Source: Nostoc piscinale CENA21 (GTDB lineage: Bacteria; Cyanobacteriota; Cyanobacteriia; Cyanobacteriales; Nostocaceae). From it: DNA of 64,000 nt. The stretch lies in the NCBI RefSeq assembly GCF_001298445.1, contig NZ_CP012036.1, positions 2,049,263-2,113,262 on the forward strand, written 5' to 3'. Below are positions 55,930 to 63,499 of the stretch, in pieces (position 1 is the first letter of the stretch; each line of letters opens with the position of its first letter). The position numbers and the translations under genes were made by a program. The notes under the pieces were generated by a model. That model saw nothing but the letters and a program-made list of their open reading frames with translations, was not told where the DNA came from and ran no database searches.

Positions 55930-56267
55930 TTGGTATCGCCATATAGTTGACCCCTTAATTATTGCACGTGTAACAGAACGGTAGATGCACGTGCGTTACA
56001 AGAAAGCTGCTTGACTCTTGTCTTTGCACGTGCAATAAATAATAGCATAGTCCATCACGTTCAGAGGATTGCAACACTCAAAACAAACCAGTAGAGATAG
56101 CAGCCTACCGCCAATGAGGCACAGAAAGACCTGCCCGCGCTGAGTGAAACCTTTTTTTTGTACCCGATACCCAAACCCCAAACCATGCAGAGATAGCGGC
56201 CTGCAAGCACTGAGCCAACGAAAGACCTGCTAGGGGTGAACAGTCAACAGTCAACTAGCACTAGCAA
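55930..56267. promoter_or_regulatory. Divergent control region with three CACGTG sites and AAAGACCTGC repeats
   Basis: Sites GCACGTG lie at 55964-55970, 55987-55993 and 56026-56032, in contexts TTGCACGTGTAAC, TGCACGTGCGTTAC and TTTGCACGTGCAATA. A TTGACT at 56011-56016 with AT-rich sequence about 17-19 bases later overlaps the third site and is a candidate plus-strand promoter. AAAGACCTGC occurs near 56116, 56221 and 56425. No protein-coding gene is convincing here. Confidence 0.6.
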
Positions 56268-56423
56268 ATGGAAGACAGACAAATTTACGAACTTGTTAAC
56301 ACCGAAACAGAAGAGGTTGAAGCAGAGCAGTGGATGAGTATTTCTGATGCAAAGAGTCGCAATGACGAGCTAAGGGGAAACAACGAACCTTACCGATGGG
56401 TAAGGCAAGAACCGAGCGAATAG
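56268..56423 (+). CDS. Small acidic protein (51 residues)
   Basis: The frame starts at ATG 56268 and ends TAG 56423: DRQIYELVNTETEEVEAEQW and SDAKSRNDELRGNNEPYRW. The composition is acidic and polar. It is the first candidate gene of the plus-strand operon. No good ribosome site is present and no family is recognised, so support is the frame and position only. Confidence 0.4.
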   Translation: MEDRQIYELVNTETEEVEAEQWMSISDAKSRNDELRGNNEPYRWVRQEPSE

Positions 56424-56439
56424 CAAAGACCTGCTAGGG

Positions 56440-56475
56440 GTAAACAGTGAACAGTCAACAGTCAACAGTTAACAG
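56440..56475 (+). repeat. AACAGTC-type heptamer repeat
   Basis: AACAGTGAACAGTCAACAGTC then AACAGTT: overlapping heptamers (AACAGTC) repeat about five times. A shorter copy (GAACAGTCAACAG) lies near 56238. Short tandem heptamers of this type are well known in heterocystous cyanobacteria. Confidence 0.7.
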
Positions 56476-56476
56476 C

Positions 56477-56740
56477 ATGAGCAAACCAACTCTCGTCCAC
56501 ATTCAAGAATCTGAATTTGAAATCGTTCTCAACGTAGACAGCATCAACTATGTCGGAAAAATGGGGACAAACGTATTCATTCACTTCAACGGCGAATGCG
56601 ACAAATTAGCGTTACGGGGAAGTGCAGGAGAAGCAGTTTGGAAGCTGATACGCGGCTCCAGCGTAACCATTTACCAAGCACCACAAGACAACAAAAAACG
56701 CCGAAACCCTTACAGCAAAGGATTCCGGCGGACAACCTAA
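56477..56740 (+). CDS. Hypothetical protein
   Basis: The protein has 87 residues from ATG 56477 (SKPTLVHIQESEFEIVLNVD). Strand pattern (INYVGKMGTNVFIHFNG) and a basic tail (KKRRNPYSKGFRR). A start 30 bases earlier would translate the heptamer repeat and is disfavoured. It is unrecognised; the basic tail could bind nucleic acid. Confidence 0.5.
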   Translation: MSKPTLVHIQESEFEIVLNVDSINYVGKMGTNVFIHFNGECDKLALRGSAGEAVWKLIRGSSVTIYQAPQDNKKRRNPYSKGFRRTT

Positions 56741-56802
56741 CAACCTTTTTGGACTTGATAAGTAAATCTCAACCACTAGTATTCCCAAACAATTAACCAA
56801 CA

Positions 56803-57126
56803 ATGAGCGAACAAGACACCATTAACAAACCTTCAACAAACGGTAAAACCTCCCACATTGCACCGAGAAAAGGTAAACAAAGGCAGTGGAAGGATTTAAC
56901 AGTTGACCCACTATCAGAGGGGTTTGATAGTCATATCGCCGAATATGTCGTTGGTAAAGCTCCAGTGACATGGGTAACTTTAGAAGCGGGACAATTATTC
57001 AGCCGTACCAAATCGGGTAAGAATCTTTACGTCAAGCTTAATGATGGTCGTGCTGTCAGCTTAGATACCCGTCAGCCAATCGAATTTAAACCGTCCATTC
57101 GCCAAACTACCCAGGTTTGTTGGTAA
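56803..57126 (+). CDS. Hypothetical protein with small beta domain
   Basis: The 107-residue protein has a polar basic N-terminus (APRKGKQRQWKDL) and a C-terminal beta pattern (LEAGQLFSRTKSGKNLYVKLNDGRAVSLD). It is unrecognised; the basic N-terminus suggests nucleic-acid contact. It lies in the plus-strand operon, spaced 62 bases after the previous gene. Confidence 0.5.
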   Translation: MSEQDTINKPSTNGKTSHIAPRKGKQRQWKDLTVDPLSEGFDSHIAEYVVGKAPVTWVTLEAGQLFSRTKSGKNLYVKLNDGRAVSLDTRQPIEFKPSIRQTTQVCW

Positions 57127-57242
57127 CAAGCTTTAACTCAATCACAGCATCAAAAGGAGATTTTTAAGGGGCAACCGCATCTACCCTAAAGTGCGATCGC
57201 CCCAACTTCAGATGTCAAAACAAACATCCACCTGGAGAAATT

Positions 57243-57479
57243 ATGGACTACTTACACAACGAAATCAACCGCGTCGGCTTCCCAGAAGGACAATTGTTAG
57301 GCAATGGTGCATCAGCCGAAGAATGCGCCGAAATTTCAGCAGCCTATCACCAAGGCAAACCAATGCCAGCGAGTGATAACCCCGTTATCAACCGGATAAC
57401 AGAACGCTTAGTGAAAACCAGTGGTTACGGGCAGAACCAAGGAAGTGAACAGCATGGAAGCCAGCAGTCTGTCTCCTGA
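57243..57479 (+). CDS. Hypothetical protein
   Basis: The 78-residue protein has a ribosome site GGAGAAATT before ATG 57243. It reads DYLHNEINRVGFPEGQLLG, SAEECAEISAAYHQGKP and ITERLVKTSGYGQNQ. It is helical and unrecognised. The last 26 bases overlap the next gene. Confidence 0.5.
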   Translation: MDYLHNEINRVGFPEGQLLGNGASAEECAEISAAYHQGKPMPASDNPVINRITERLVKTSGYGQNQGSEQHGSQQSVS

Positions 57480-57669
57480 GTTCTACGAGATGCAAGCCGC
57501 ACTTGCCGCCAACGAACTCGACTTTGAACTTCACCTCTCAGCCTGTGAAGCCGAAGCCAAAAGTGTAATCAACGGGAGTTTTGAGCCAATGCCACAAGCA
57601 GAAACTCAACCACAGCAATCAACCAACTCAGTTTATAACCTCAACGAAATTCTCGACGCATTCAGCTAA
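57454..57669 (+). CDS. Hypothetical acidic helical protein
   Basis: The protein has 71 residues from ATG 57454, with GGAAG ten bases upstream. It reads SPEFYEMQAALAANELDFELHL and ACEAEAKSVINGSFEP. It is unrecognised. It overlaps the previous gene in another frame. Confidence 0.5.
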   Translation: MEASSLSPEFYEMQAALAANELDFELHLSACEAEAKSVINGSFEPMPQAETQPQQSTNSVYNLNEILDAFS

Positions 57670-57699
57670 CACCCAGCCCCTACTTTGGGGCTTTCCTCC

Positions 57700-57849
57700 A
57701 TGAACAGTGAAAAACCAAGGTCTTATTTAAATGAAGCAATGCTGGCGCTGATGATCATGTTTTTGATGATTCCCTTTGCTGCACTAACCTTAAAAGCTGC
57801 TGTTGAAATAGTTAGGAGTGACCAATGTCCGATGACCAACAAAAAATAG
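57700..57849 (+). CDS. 49-residue single-pass membrane protein
   Basis: Frame from ATG 57700 to TAG 57849, with TTCCTCC-rich sequence just before it. One hydrophobic helix (ALMIMFLMIPFAALTLKAA) sits between short polar ends. Its 3' end overlaps the next gene by 25 bases. Size and shape resemble small coat or membrane proteins of filamentous and membrane-containing phages, but so do many other peptides, so the role is open. Confidence 0.45.
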   Translation: MNSEKPRSYLNEAMLALMIMFLMIPFAALTLKAAVEIVRSDQCPMTNKK

Positions 57850-58190
57850 TAGTTGAAATTCCCTCAGAGCGTGGTTACTCCCCAGTCCCCATTCCCCACT
57901 CTCAACCCAACAAACTGGAGGAATTTAAGCGGGGGTGGATAAACGCTGTTGCACTGCCCGACAACTTGAGTGATTTAATTTTTGATATCACCACATCAAT
58001 TACCATCCCCGCCTTAATTAGCAGCTGCTGGTCAGTACTGCCACTACCAGGATTTATCAGAGTTGGTGGATTACTAGCTTTAGCAGTATCAGCTCTGGTG
58101 CTATGGCAGATGCTGTCCTTTGCAGAGATTCGGGGAATTTTGGTATTTCGGCTGATACTAGTCGCTGTTGGGGTAGTAGTGGGATTATGA
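57825..58190 (+). CDS. Membrane protein upstream of the ATPase
   Basis: The 121-residue protein has a polar N-terminal 40 residues, then two or three hydrophobic helices (LIFDITTSITIPALISSCW, VGGLLALAVSALVLWQML, LVFRLILVAVGVVVGL). Its stop overlaps the ATPase ATG by four bases (ATGA), so the two are produced together; it may be the membrane partner of the ATPase. It is unrecognised. Confidence 0.65.
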   Translation: MSDDQQKIVVEIPSERGYSPVPIPHSQPNKLEEFKRGWINAVALPDNLSDLIFDITTSITIPALISSCWSVLPLPGFIRVGGLLALAVSALVLWQMLSFAEIRGILVFRLILVAVGVVVGL

Positions 58191-59431
58191 GCGAACTGCA
58201 CCCATCACAAGTACATTCGTACCTACAGCTTTACCAGCGTTCCAATTGGACATCATGGTGTGGTTTAATAACATCGATGCTAATTCTGTGTGCAGCGATC
58301 GACGCACAAAGACAGTCAAAGCCCTGGCTGATTGGTTGTGCGTCAGCTGCTTTAACTGTGGGCAGAAACCAACGCCAAACAGCCAAACAGTTGCAGCAGG
58401 CACTAGGAGATTTTGACCAAGCATCACGAGCTAATTTTCTGGGTTGGGTACGGACTAAAACTCAACCCACTGCACAGTTAGCGGTGACAATTGCCAATGA
58501 TGCCGACTGGACACCTGCCAACCTGATTACAGATCCAGTGGAATACATCCAGAAAAAACAAAAACACGTTGCCTTAGTCGGGGGTACTGGTGATGGCAAG
58601 TCAACTTTCACCCAGTACCTGTCCTCCAAAATCGGTGGCAGGGTCGTAGTTTATGATTCTGATGCCAAACCGGATGATTGGAGTTGGCTAGATCAAAAAG
58701 ATGTCATTGGGCGGAAGGGGAATTTTAAAGCCATTGATACCGCAATGGGCAACGACTTAACCACCTTAGAAGAATTAGTAGAGTTGCGTGGTGATGGGGG
58801 AGATAACGCGATTATTGGGCGCGATCGCTTTCTCATTGCTGAGGAATTTCCGCTGTTAGTAGATGAATGCGACAATGCAGCCCGATGGTTTAAGAAACAC
58901 CTCAAGCGGGGACGGCGTTATAAGCAGTTCGTTTTGGCGATCGCCCAGAATGACACCGCCGAAAACTATGGCTTGCAAGGGGACAAGGAAACCTTGTACA
59001 GCTGCTGCTGTCTGGTGCGTTTGGGACAGTTCGCCCGTGACTATGCCCGAACAGTTCTCAAAAATCCACAACTTGAGCAGTGGTTGAAAGCTGGTGGTAA
59101 AAAGCGGTTCATGGTCGATGATGTCCCTTGCGAACTGGATTTGAGCAACTGGAGTATGGGCAGTGGTGCAGTGGCGCAAATCTCCGGCGGGAGTGTTGAT
59201 GAGGTGCAATCACTAATGTCTTCCCTCAATGAATATGAGCAAATTATTGTGAATTGGGGACAAACCAATCCAGGAGTAGTTTTAAAAGCGCGAATACTTC
59301 AGCAAGCCAGCCCCCCTTTTAAAAAGATGCCGCCAGATGACATCAGAATTTTGTTTGCATCCCTAGCAGATCGGCTCATCGGTGAAGTGGTTGGTGATGG
59401 TGACAGGTTGGGCTGGAGGTGGTCACAGTAA
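58187..59431 (+). CDS. FtsK/HerA-like ATPase with N-terminal membrane helices
   Basis: The protein has 414 residues from ATG 58187. Two hydrophobic helices are near residues 18-50 (CGLITSMLILCAAI, LIGCASAALTVG). Walker A LVGGTGDGKSTFTQY is near residue 131, Walker B FLIAEEFPLLVDEC near 215, and VLAIAQNDTAENYG fits a sensor strand of FtsK/HerA pumps. Such ATPases move DNA for conjugation, for packaging in membrane-containing and filamentous viruses, or for segregation. Membrane anchoring and lack of a relaxase leave packaging or transfer open. The start at 58103 would lie inside the previous gene and is rejected. Confidence 0.8.
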   Translation: MSELHPSQVHSYLQLYQRSNWTSWCGLITSMLILCAAIDAQRQSKPWLIGCASAALTVGRNQRQTAKQLQQALGDFDQASRANFLGWVRTKTQPTAQLAVTIANDADWTPANLITDPVEYIQKKQKHVALVGGTGDGKSTFTQYLSSKIGGRVVVYDSDAKPDDWSWLDQKDVIGRKGNFKAIDTAMGNDLTTLEELVELRGDGGDNAIIGRDRFLIAEEFPLLVDECDNAARWFKKHLKRGRRYKQFVLAIAQNDTAENYGLQGDKETLYSCCCLVRLGQFARDYARTVLKNPQLEQWLKAGGKKRFMVDDVPCELDLSNWSMGSGAVAQISGGSVDEVQSLMSSLNEYEQIIVNWGQTNPGVVLKARILQQASPPFKKMPPDDIRILFASLADRLIGEVVGDGDRLGWRWSQ

Positions 59432-59640
59432 TGTCTACACCTTGTCTACAGTTCGTCAACACTTTATCTACACCGCATTTCAACCAATTTACTGTGCAAT
59501 TCACCAATACTGCGACTATGCCAGTACCCAGCCAACAGTTCATTAGGTGTAGGTCAAAAATTCGTCTACAGCCTCTACAATTTTTCAGCCCCGAAAAATC
59601 GGCTGTAGACGCTGAAATCCCCACCAGAAAAGCACTGTAG
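59431..59640 (+). CDS. Possible small protein overlapping the GTCTACA cluster
   Basis: The ATG at 59431 shares a base with the ATPase stop (TAATG) and opens 69 codons (STPCLQFVNTLSTPHFNQF...). Start coupling is the only support; the sequence covers the repeated GTCTACA motif, so the DNA may serve as a binding region instead. Confidence 0.3.
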   Translation: MSTPCLQFVNTLSTPHFNQFTVQFTNTATMPVPSQQFIRCRSKIRLQPLQFFSPEKSAVDAEIPTRKAL

Positions 59641-59651
59641 CGATTGTAGAC
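59433..59651. repeat. GTCTACA motif cluster (possible second iteron or operator array)
   Basis: Exact GTCTACA occurs at 59433, 59444 and 59564, and its complement TGTAGAC at 59604 and 59645; near matches lie at 59466 (ATCTACA) and 59573 (CTCTACA). The first three positions are 11 and 22 bases apart. Function as origin or operator is inference. Confidence 0.5.
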
Positions 59652-59765
59652 AAAATTTCGGGGATGCCAAAAAGTGCGAAATGATCGCGTTTTGATGCTA
59701 CAGAATCGCGATCGCACTGGTGAAAGTTTTACGCCCACAGTTTAGCCCAAACAAATTAAGTAGAG

Positions 59766-60308
59766 ATGAGTGAATGCCCAATTGGTTTAATTTGTGAAAA
59801 CTTCGAGGAGGGCTGTCGCTACTACTGCGAATCATTAGCCCGTCCGTGGCCGCTGCCATTTTTTGATTGGTATTTCATCAATCCCAAATGGAGAAAAGAA
59901 TGCGGTTTTGTAGTGCAATTGCCCGGCTATCAAGAAGCAGAGAATGAATGGGAGGAGACATTTGTAGACCGCCACAACGATTGGGTTAACAGCATCAGAG
60001 ACGAGCTTTGGCTTGCGGGGTGGTGGAGAGCTATCGCTCTGCCTTACAAAGCACACCCTGATGGGGGACTAGAAGTAACTCAAGAATTGCTGCTTGACAA
60101 TACAGTGACATTTTCTACCCCTTGGATTTCTAAAGGGGTTATTTACGCACCTCCACACTGGGAAGCATTCATTCCACCCGTGCCAGTAGATGGCTGGCCT
60201 CATGATAGTTGTTGGACTGAGTACATCGAAGCTGATGGATTTTACACAGATTGGGTCATCTATTGGCCTAGTGATTTTGAGGTTACCAGGGACTACGACT
60301 ATGAATAA
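59766..60308 (+). CDS. Hypothetical Trp-rich protein
   Basis: The 180-residue protein is unusually rich in Trp, Tyr and Pro (PWPLPFFDWYFINPKWRKECG, DELWLAGWWRAIALP, DGFYTDWVIYWPSDFE). A Cys group at the N-terminus (CPIGLICENFEEGCRYYC) could bind metal. It is unrecognised. It ends overlapping the next gene by eight bases. Confidence 0.55.
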   Translation: MSECPIGLICENFEEGCRYYCESLARPWPLPFFDWYFINPKWRKECGFVVQLPGYQEAENEWEETFVDRHNDWVNSIRDELWLAGWWRAIALPYKAHPDGGLEVTQELLLDNTVTFSTPWISKGVIYAPPHWEAFIPPVPVDGWPHDSCWTEYIEADGFYTDWVIYWPSDFEVTRDYDYE

Positions 60309-60622
60309 TAGCAACGATGAGTTTCCTGACATAACTTTTGGTATCGAAGCTGTTTATGTTCCACGCGAAAAAATTTATTTGGAACTTTAAAGACCCTCGT
60401 ATTCAGCATTTAAATAAATCCACCTTGTTTCCACCCGAAATGATGTGAAGAAAAATCGACAGTTTACAAGGTTACTATGATTGGTTCGATTTATTAATTG
60501 GTGATTTCAATAGATGCGAGTGCGAGGAGTGTTTGAAATCAAGTAATGAGCGCCTGGAAGCAATCAACGAATTAATTGCAGACTTTGATGAAGATAGAAT
60601 TCCGTATTGGATTTTGCCATAA
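60301..60622 (+). CDS. Small protein before the integrase, frame broken by a +1 shift and an in-frame TGA
   Basis: ATG 60301 opens NNSNDEFPDITFGIEAVYVPREK and stops after 29 codons. Removing one A from A6 at 60368-60373 continues FIWNFKDPRIQHLNKSTLFPPEMM, followed by TGA at 60446-60448. The same frame then stays open to TAA 60620-60622: RKIDSLQGYYDWFDLL and NRCECEECLKSSNERLEA. The Cys group CECEEC could bind zinc. One reading frame from 60301 to 60622, 2 bases before the integrase, suggests one gene of 106 codons with a nonsense change or a misread TGG. Confidence 0.4.
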
Positions 60623-60624
60623 TC

Positions 60625-61734
60625 ATGGACATTGATAAACGAATCAGGGAAGCTAACGGACGGCTGAGAGCCAACAATTATGGTATTACCATTGAACAGC
60701 TAGGGGGACAGATTCATCTACGGGCAACACTTCCACCCAAACCAAACTCTGGTAAAACTGGCTGGCATCAACAAAGAATAAGCATTGCCCCTGCCAATGC
60801 AGATGGAGTTAAAATCGCCGAAAAAGAAGCCAAAATACTAAGAGTTCGACTAGCTACTAGAACATTTGATTGGGCTGATCACACAGCCTTTTCCGTTGGT
60901 GCAAATCAAAACATTGGTCAATTAATTGAAGACTTTAAAAAAGATTATTTTCAACGCCGTTCCGAAAATTTCAAATCACAATCAACATGGAAGATTGAAT
61001 ATGCCTCAGTTTTCAAAATACTAGATTCCAGCAGTCAGCTAACGGCTGAAATGTTGAAACAGGTCATCTTATCAACTCAACCGGACACAAGAACCCGTAA
61101 AAGATTCTGTCAAACCCTGGGGGCATTAGCTAAATTTGCCGGAATCGATTTTGACCCCAGCCCGTACGCAGGTAATTACAGCCCCAAAAGCAGACAACCG
61201 AGAGATTTACCAAATGACGAATTAATAGTTGAGTGGTATTACAAAATTCAGGACGTTAGGTGGCAATGGGTTTATGGCATTTTGGCGACTTATGGGTTGA
61301 GGAATCATGAGGTGTTCTTCCTTGACCTAAAGGCGTTGAGAGCCGGAAATCAGGTGTTAAGTGTACTTCAAGGTAAAACTGGTTATCGAAACATTTGGCC
61401 TTTTCACCCAGAATGGTTTGACCAGTTCGGATTGCAGAATGTCAAAATTCCTAACATCAACTGCGATCGCGCCAACTCAGACATCGGCGCAACCGTCAGC
61501 CAGAGACTGAGACGAAACGACGGCATTCCCTTTAAGGTCTATGATTTGCGCCATTGCTGGGCAGTCAGAACGCTTGAGTATGGCATTGATATTTCTCTGG
61601 CAGCGCAACAGATGGGGCATAGCCTAGCTGTACACAGCAACCTTTACCACACCTGGATACAGGCGAAGCACCACCAACGGGCGTTTGAGTTGGCCTTGAG
61701 TAAAACCGATAGACCAAAGCCACCAAAAATATAA
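60625..61734 (+). CDS. int: Tyrosine recombinase (integrase)
   Basis: The protein has 369 residues from ATG 60625. The C-terminal catalytic domain carries the first Arg in YGLRNHEVFFLD (near residue 226), the HxxR-type box in YDLRHCWAVRTLEYG (near 310), His in QQMGHSLAVHS (near 331) and the nucleophile Tyr in NLYHTWIQ (near 341). The N-terminal half includes an arm/core-binding helical region. It lies 77 bases from the element right end at 61811, the usual place for an integrase that uses a tRNA gene. It should catalyse integration into and excision from tRNA-Lys. Confidence 0.92.
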   Translation: MDIDKRIREANGRLRANNYGITIEQLGGQIHLRATLPPKPNSGKTGWHQQRISIAPANADGVKIAEKEAKILRVRLATRTFDWADHTAFSVGANQNIGQLIEDFKKDYFQRRSENFKSQSTWKIEYASVFKILDSSSQLTAEMLKQVILSTQPDTRTRKRFCQTLGALAKFAGIDFDPSPYAGNYSPKSRQPRDLPNDELIVEWYYKIQDVRWQWVYGILATYGLRNHEVFFLDLKALRAGNQVLSVLQGKTGYRNIWPFHPEWFDQFGLQNVKIPNINCDRANSDIGATVSQRLRRNDGIPFKVYDLRHCWAVRTLEYGIDISLAAQQMGHSLAVHSNLYHTWIQAKHHQRAFELALSKTDRPKPPKI

Positions 61735-61760
61735 GTTCATGATTGTTTACAAAAAAATAA

Positions 61761-61786
61761 CCAGCAAGACCCTTGCTGGCTTTTTG
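61761..61786 (+). terminator. Rho-independent terminator after the integrase gene
   Basis: CCAGCAAG (61761-61768) and CTTGCTGG (61772-61779) form an 8-bp stem with a three-base loop, followed by CTTTTT. It prevents integrase transcription from crossing the attachment site. Confidence 0.88.
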
Positions 61787-61811
61787 TGCTATAAAAGTAT
61801 ACCAATCCTGT

Positions 61812-61854
<43 letters not shown>

Positions 61855-61934
61855 TGCTTTGAGAATTTTCGATACTTGCGTTTGACTAAAACGTGACTAA
61901 ATCAAGAGAATATCCCGCCTCAAAACCCTTGCTT

Positions 61935-62288
61935 TTAAGTCGTCTTGTTTATTTTAATTCCCAGTTTCTCCGGTTCTTGAGCGACCATCCCCCGAAACCT
62001 CCGCAGTTCATCCCAAGCCCTGGTGCTGATGTCGAGTGTCTTGCTGTGCTGATTGGCGTGGTAGTGAGTATTTTTGTAGCCAATATATCGGGCGATCGCG
62101 CTTAATATAACCTCTCGCTCATCGGCTGAGTTGCCGTGTAACAAGCTATCTCCAGCGTCTAAGCGCCGAGCGTAATCCATGATTTGTGCTTCAAGTGCGA
62201 TCGGGATTCTGACGGTTTTAGTTTTGCCGTGCTTCCAACTGCTACTTATCTCCCAAGTGGTTGTTCTGCGTCCGCCGTGTTCAGACAT
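61935..62288 (-). CDS. Small DNA-binding-like protein, second copy
   Basis: It is identical in sequence to the protein at 42291-42644, including the TKTVRIPIALEAQIMDYARR motif, with the same upstream inverted repeat at 62292-62327. If the tandem array is real, gene dosage of this regulator is doubled. Confidence 0.55.
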   Translation of the reverse strand: MSEHGGRRTTTWEISSSWKHGKTKTVRIPIALEAQIMDYARRLDAGDSLLHGNSADEREVILSAIARYIGYKNTHYHANQHSKTLDISTRAWDELRRFRGMVAQEPEKLGIKINKTT

Positions 62289-62380
62289 AAAAACCCTACA
62301 TTGCCGTGTAACAAGCATATTGTAGGGTATTCATGAGTGCTTTATCGCTAAACTTCTGACTAGAGTGAATCCCCAGAGAG

Positions 62381-62590
62381 TTACTCACTGCGATCGCGTT
62401 CTTGCTCTTCTCCAGGAACAATATTTGTTAACTGGTTCCCGTTGACTCTAAAATCCCAGGTTTCGCCGTTAACACCTTGAGGATGAATGTAGAACAACCA
62501 ACCGCCATCTCGATGTTCTGCCCTCAGTGAAAAATCAATAGCTTTACCTTGGTGAAGGTTAAAATACTGCTCTAATGTGTGTTGAGTCAT
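62381..62590 (-). CDS. Hypothetical small protein, second copy
   Basis: It is identical to the protein at 42737-42946. The divergent neighbour on the plus strand is broken in this copy, while this frame is not affected. Confidence 0.45.
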   Translation of the reverse strand: MTQHTLEQYFNLHQGKAIDFSLRAEHRDGGWLFYIHPQGVNGETWDFRVNGNQLTNIVPGEEQERDRSE

Positions 62591-62592
62591 AT

Positions 62593-62667
62593 ATGTTAGA
62601 GAAAATTCAGGAATTTTTAAAATACTGGGAGTCTTTACCCTCAAACGTTTATAACCTATTACGATGA
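62593..62667 (+). pseudogene. Small membrane protein, second copy, frameshifted
   Basis: It starts like the protein at 42949 (LEKIQEFLKYWESLPS) but one extra A at 62643-62645 changes the frame to NVYNLLR and a stop at 62667, losing the membrane helix. It is the only visible difference between the two copies. Confidence 0.7.
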
Positions 62668-62784
62668 CTTGTATGGTTATCCTTGGGGACGACTACAGTT
62701 AGCAGGGATGTTGTGTTTAGGCTTTGCGTTTTACTTTGGTCTGATTAACCTAATTTTTCAGTTACCCTGAATCCCCAGAGGGTA

Positions 62785-63231
62785 TCACTGGTCATTGCGG
62801 ATTCTAAAATTCTGGTGCTTTTGCAAGAATCCCTGAAGATCCTTAATTTCAAATTTCAACTCTTTAAAGTAGTCCTCAGCCCTCTCGGCTTTATGGTCGA
62901 TTCTTTCTTTGTTACCGTTAATAGCCAAAAGGGTCGCATCCTTGTAGTTGACATAATCCTGTAAGTGGATTTCAAACCTTTTCTCAATCGTGAAAATTTT
63001 CTCACTTAAAAGTTTGGTTTGATCCAACGCCTGAGAGTGAGAGTTTAAATCTTCTCTCAAATCTCGAACCTGATTAGTAATCGAATTAAATTTAGAAACG
63101 ACTTTAACGGCTGTGCCTACCAACATCACAACGCTTACAGTTATCCCTAGAAAAATACTAGTTGATTCTAAAGTGACGTTCATGCCCTGCGGCTGAGGTG
63201 CGGCAGGATTAACTGCTATTACTAGTTTCAT
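62785..63231 (-). CDS. Membrane-anchored coiled-coil protein, second copy
   Basis: It is identical to the 148-residue protein at 43140-43586 (membrane helix plus coiled coil). Confidence 0.55.
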   Translation of the reverse strand: MKLVIAVNPAAPQPQGMNVTLESTSIFLGITVSVVMLVGTAVKVVSKFNSITNQVRDLREDLNSHSQALDQTKLLSEKIFTIEKRFEIHLQDYVNYKDATLLAINGNKERIDHKAERAEDYFKELKFEIKDLQGFLQKHQNFRIRNDQ

Positions 63232-63499
63232 CGGGATTATTTATTAGTGGAATCTCTGGCGAGTTTATTTGAGCGTAAATAGCCTCAGCAATAGTTGAGA
63301 AGTTTAATAATAATTCTGAAGTAGTGGTGAATTTAATCATTCCTCCCGACTCATTATTAATAGTTGTGCCTTCTAGTGTCACCCAATCAATTCGCCAAAA
63401 TATTTCTAAAACAAGTGTGTTTAAATCGCCTTCTGTAATGTCGCCTTGAATGCGCCAGATTCGGGGGATTTTTTGTATTTCTATGGTTTGAATTGTCAT
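63209..63499 (-). CDS. Hypothetical protein of structural-like block, second copy
   Basis: It is identical to the 96-residue protein at 43564-43854 and again overlaps the fibre-like gene by four bases. Confidence 0.5.
   Translation of the reverse strand: MTIQTIEIQKIPRIWRIQGDITEGDLNTLVLEIFWRIDWVTLEGTTINNESGGMIKFTTTSELLLNFSTIAEAIYAQINSPEIPLINNPDETSNSS

Noticed and set aside
55996..56181. 61-codon minus-strand frame
   Set aside because: Starts and runs through the CACGTG control region and AAAGACCTGC repeats; no ribosome site and no credible protein pattern.
58103..58186. Earlier start of the ATPase gene
   Set aside because: It lies inside the preceding membrane protein gene in another frame; ATG 58187 with ATGA overlap is more natural.
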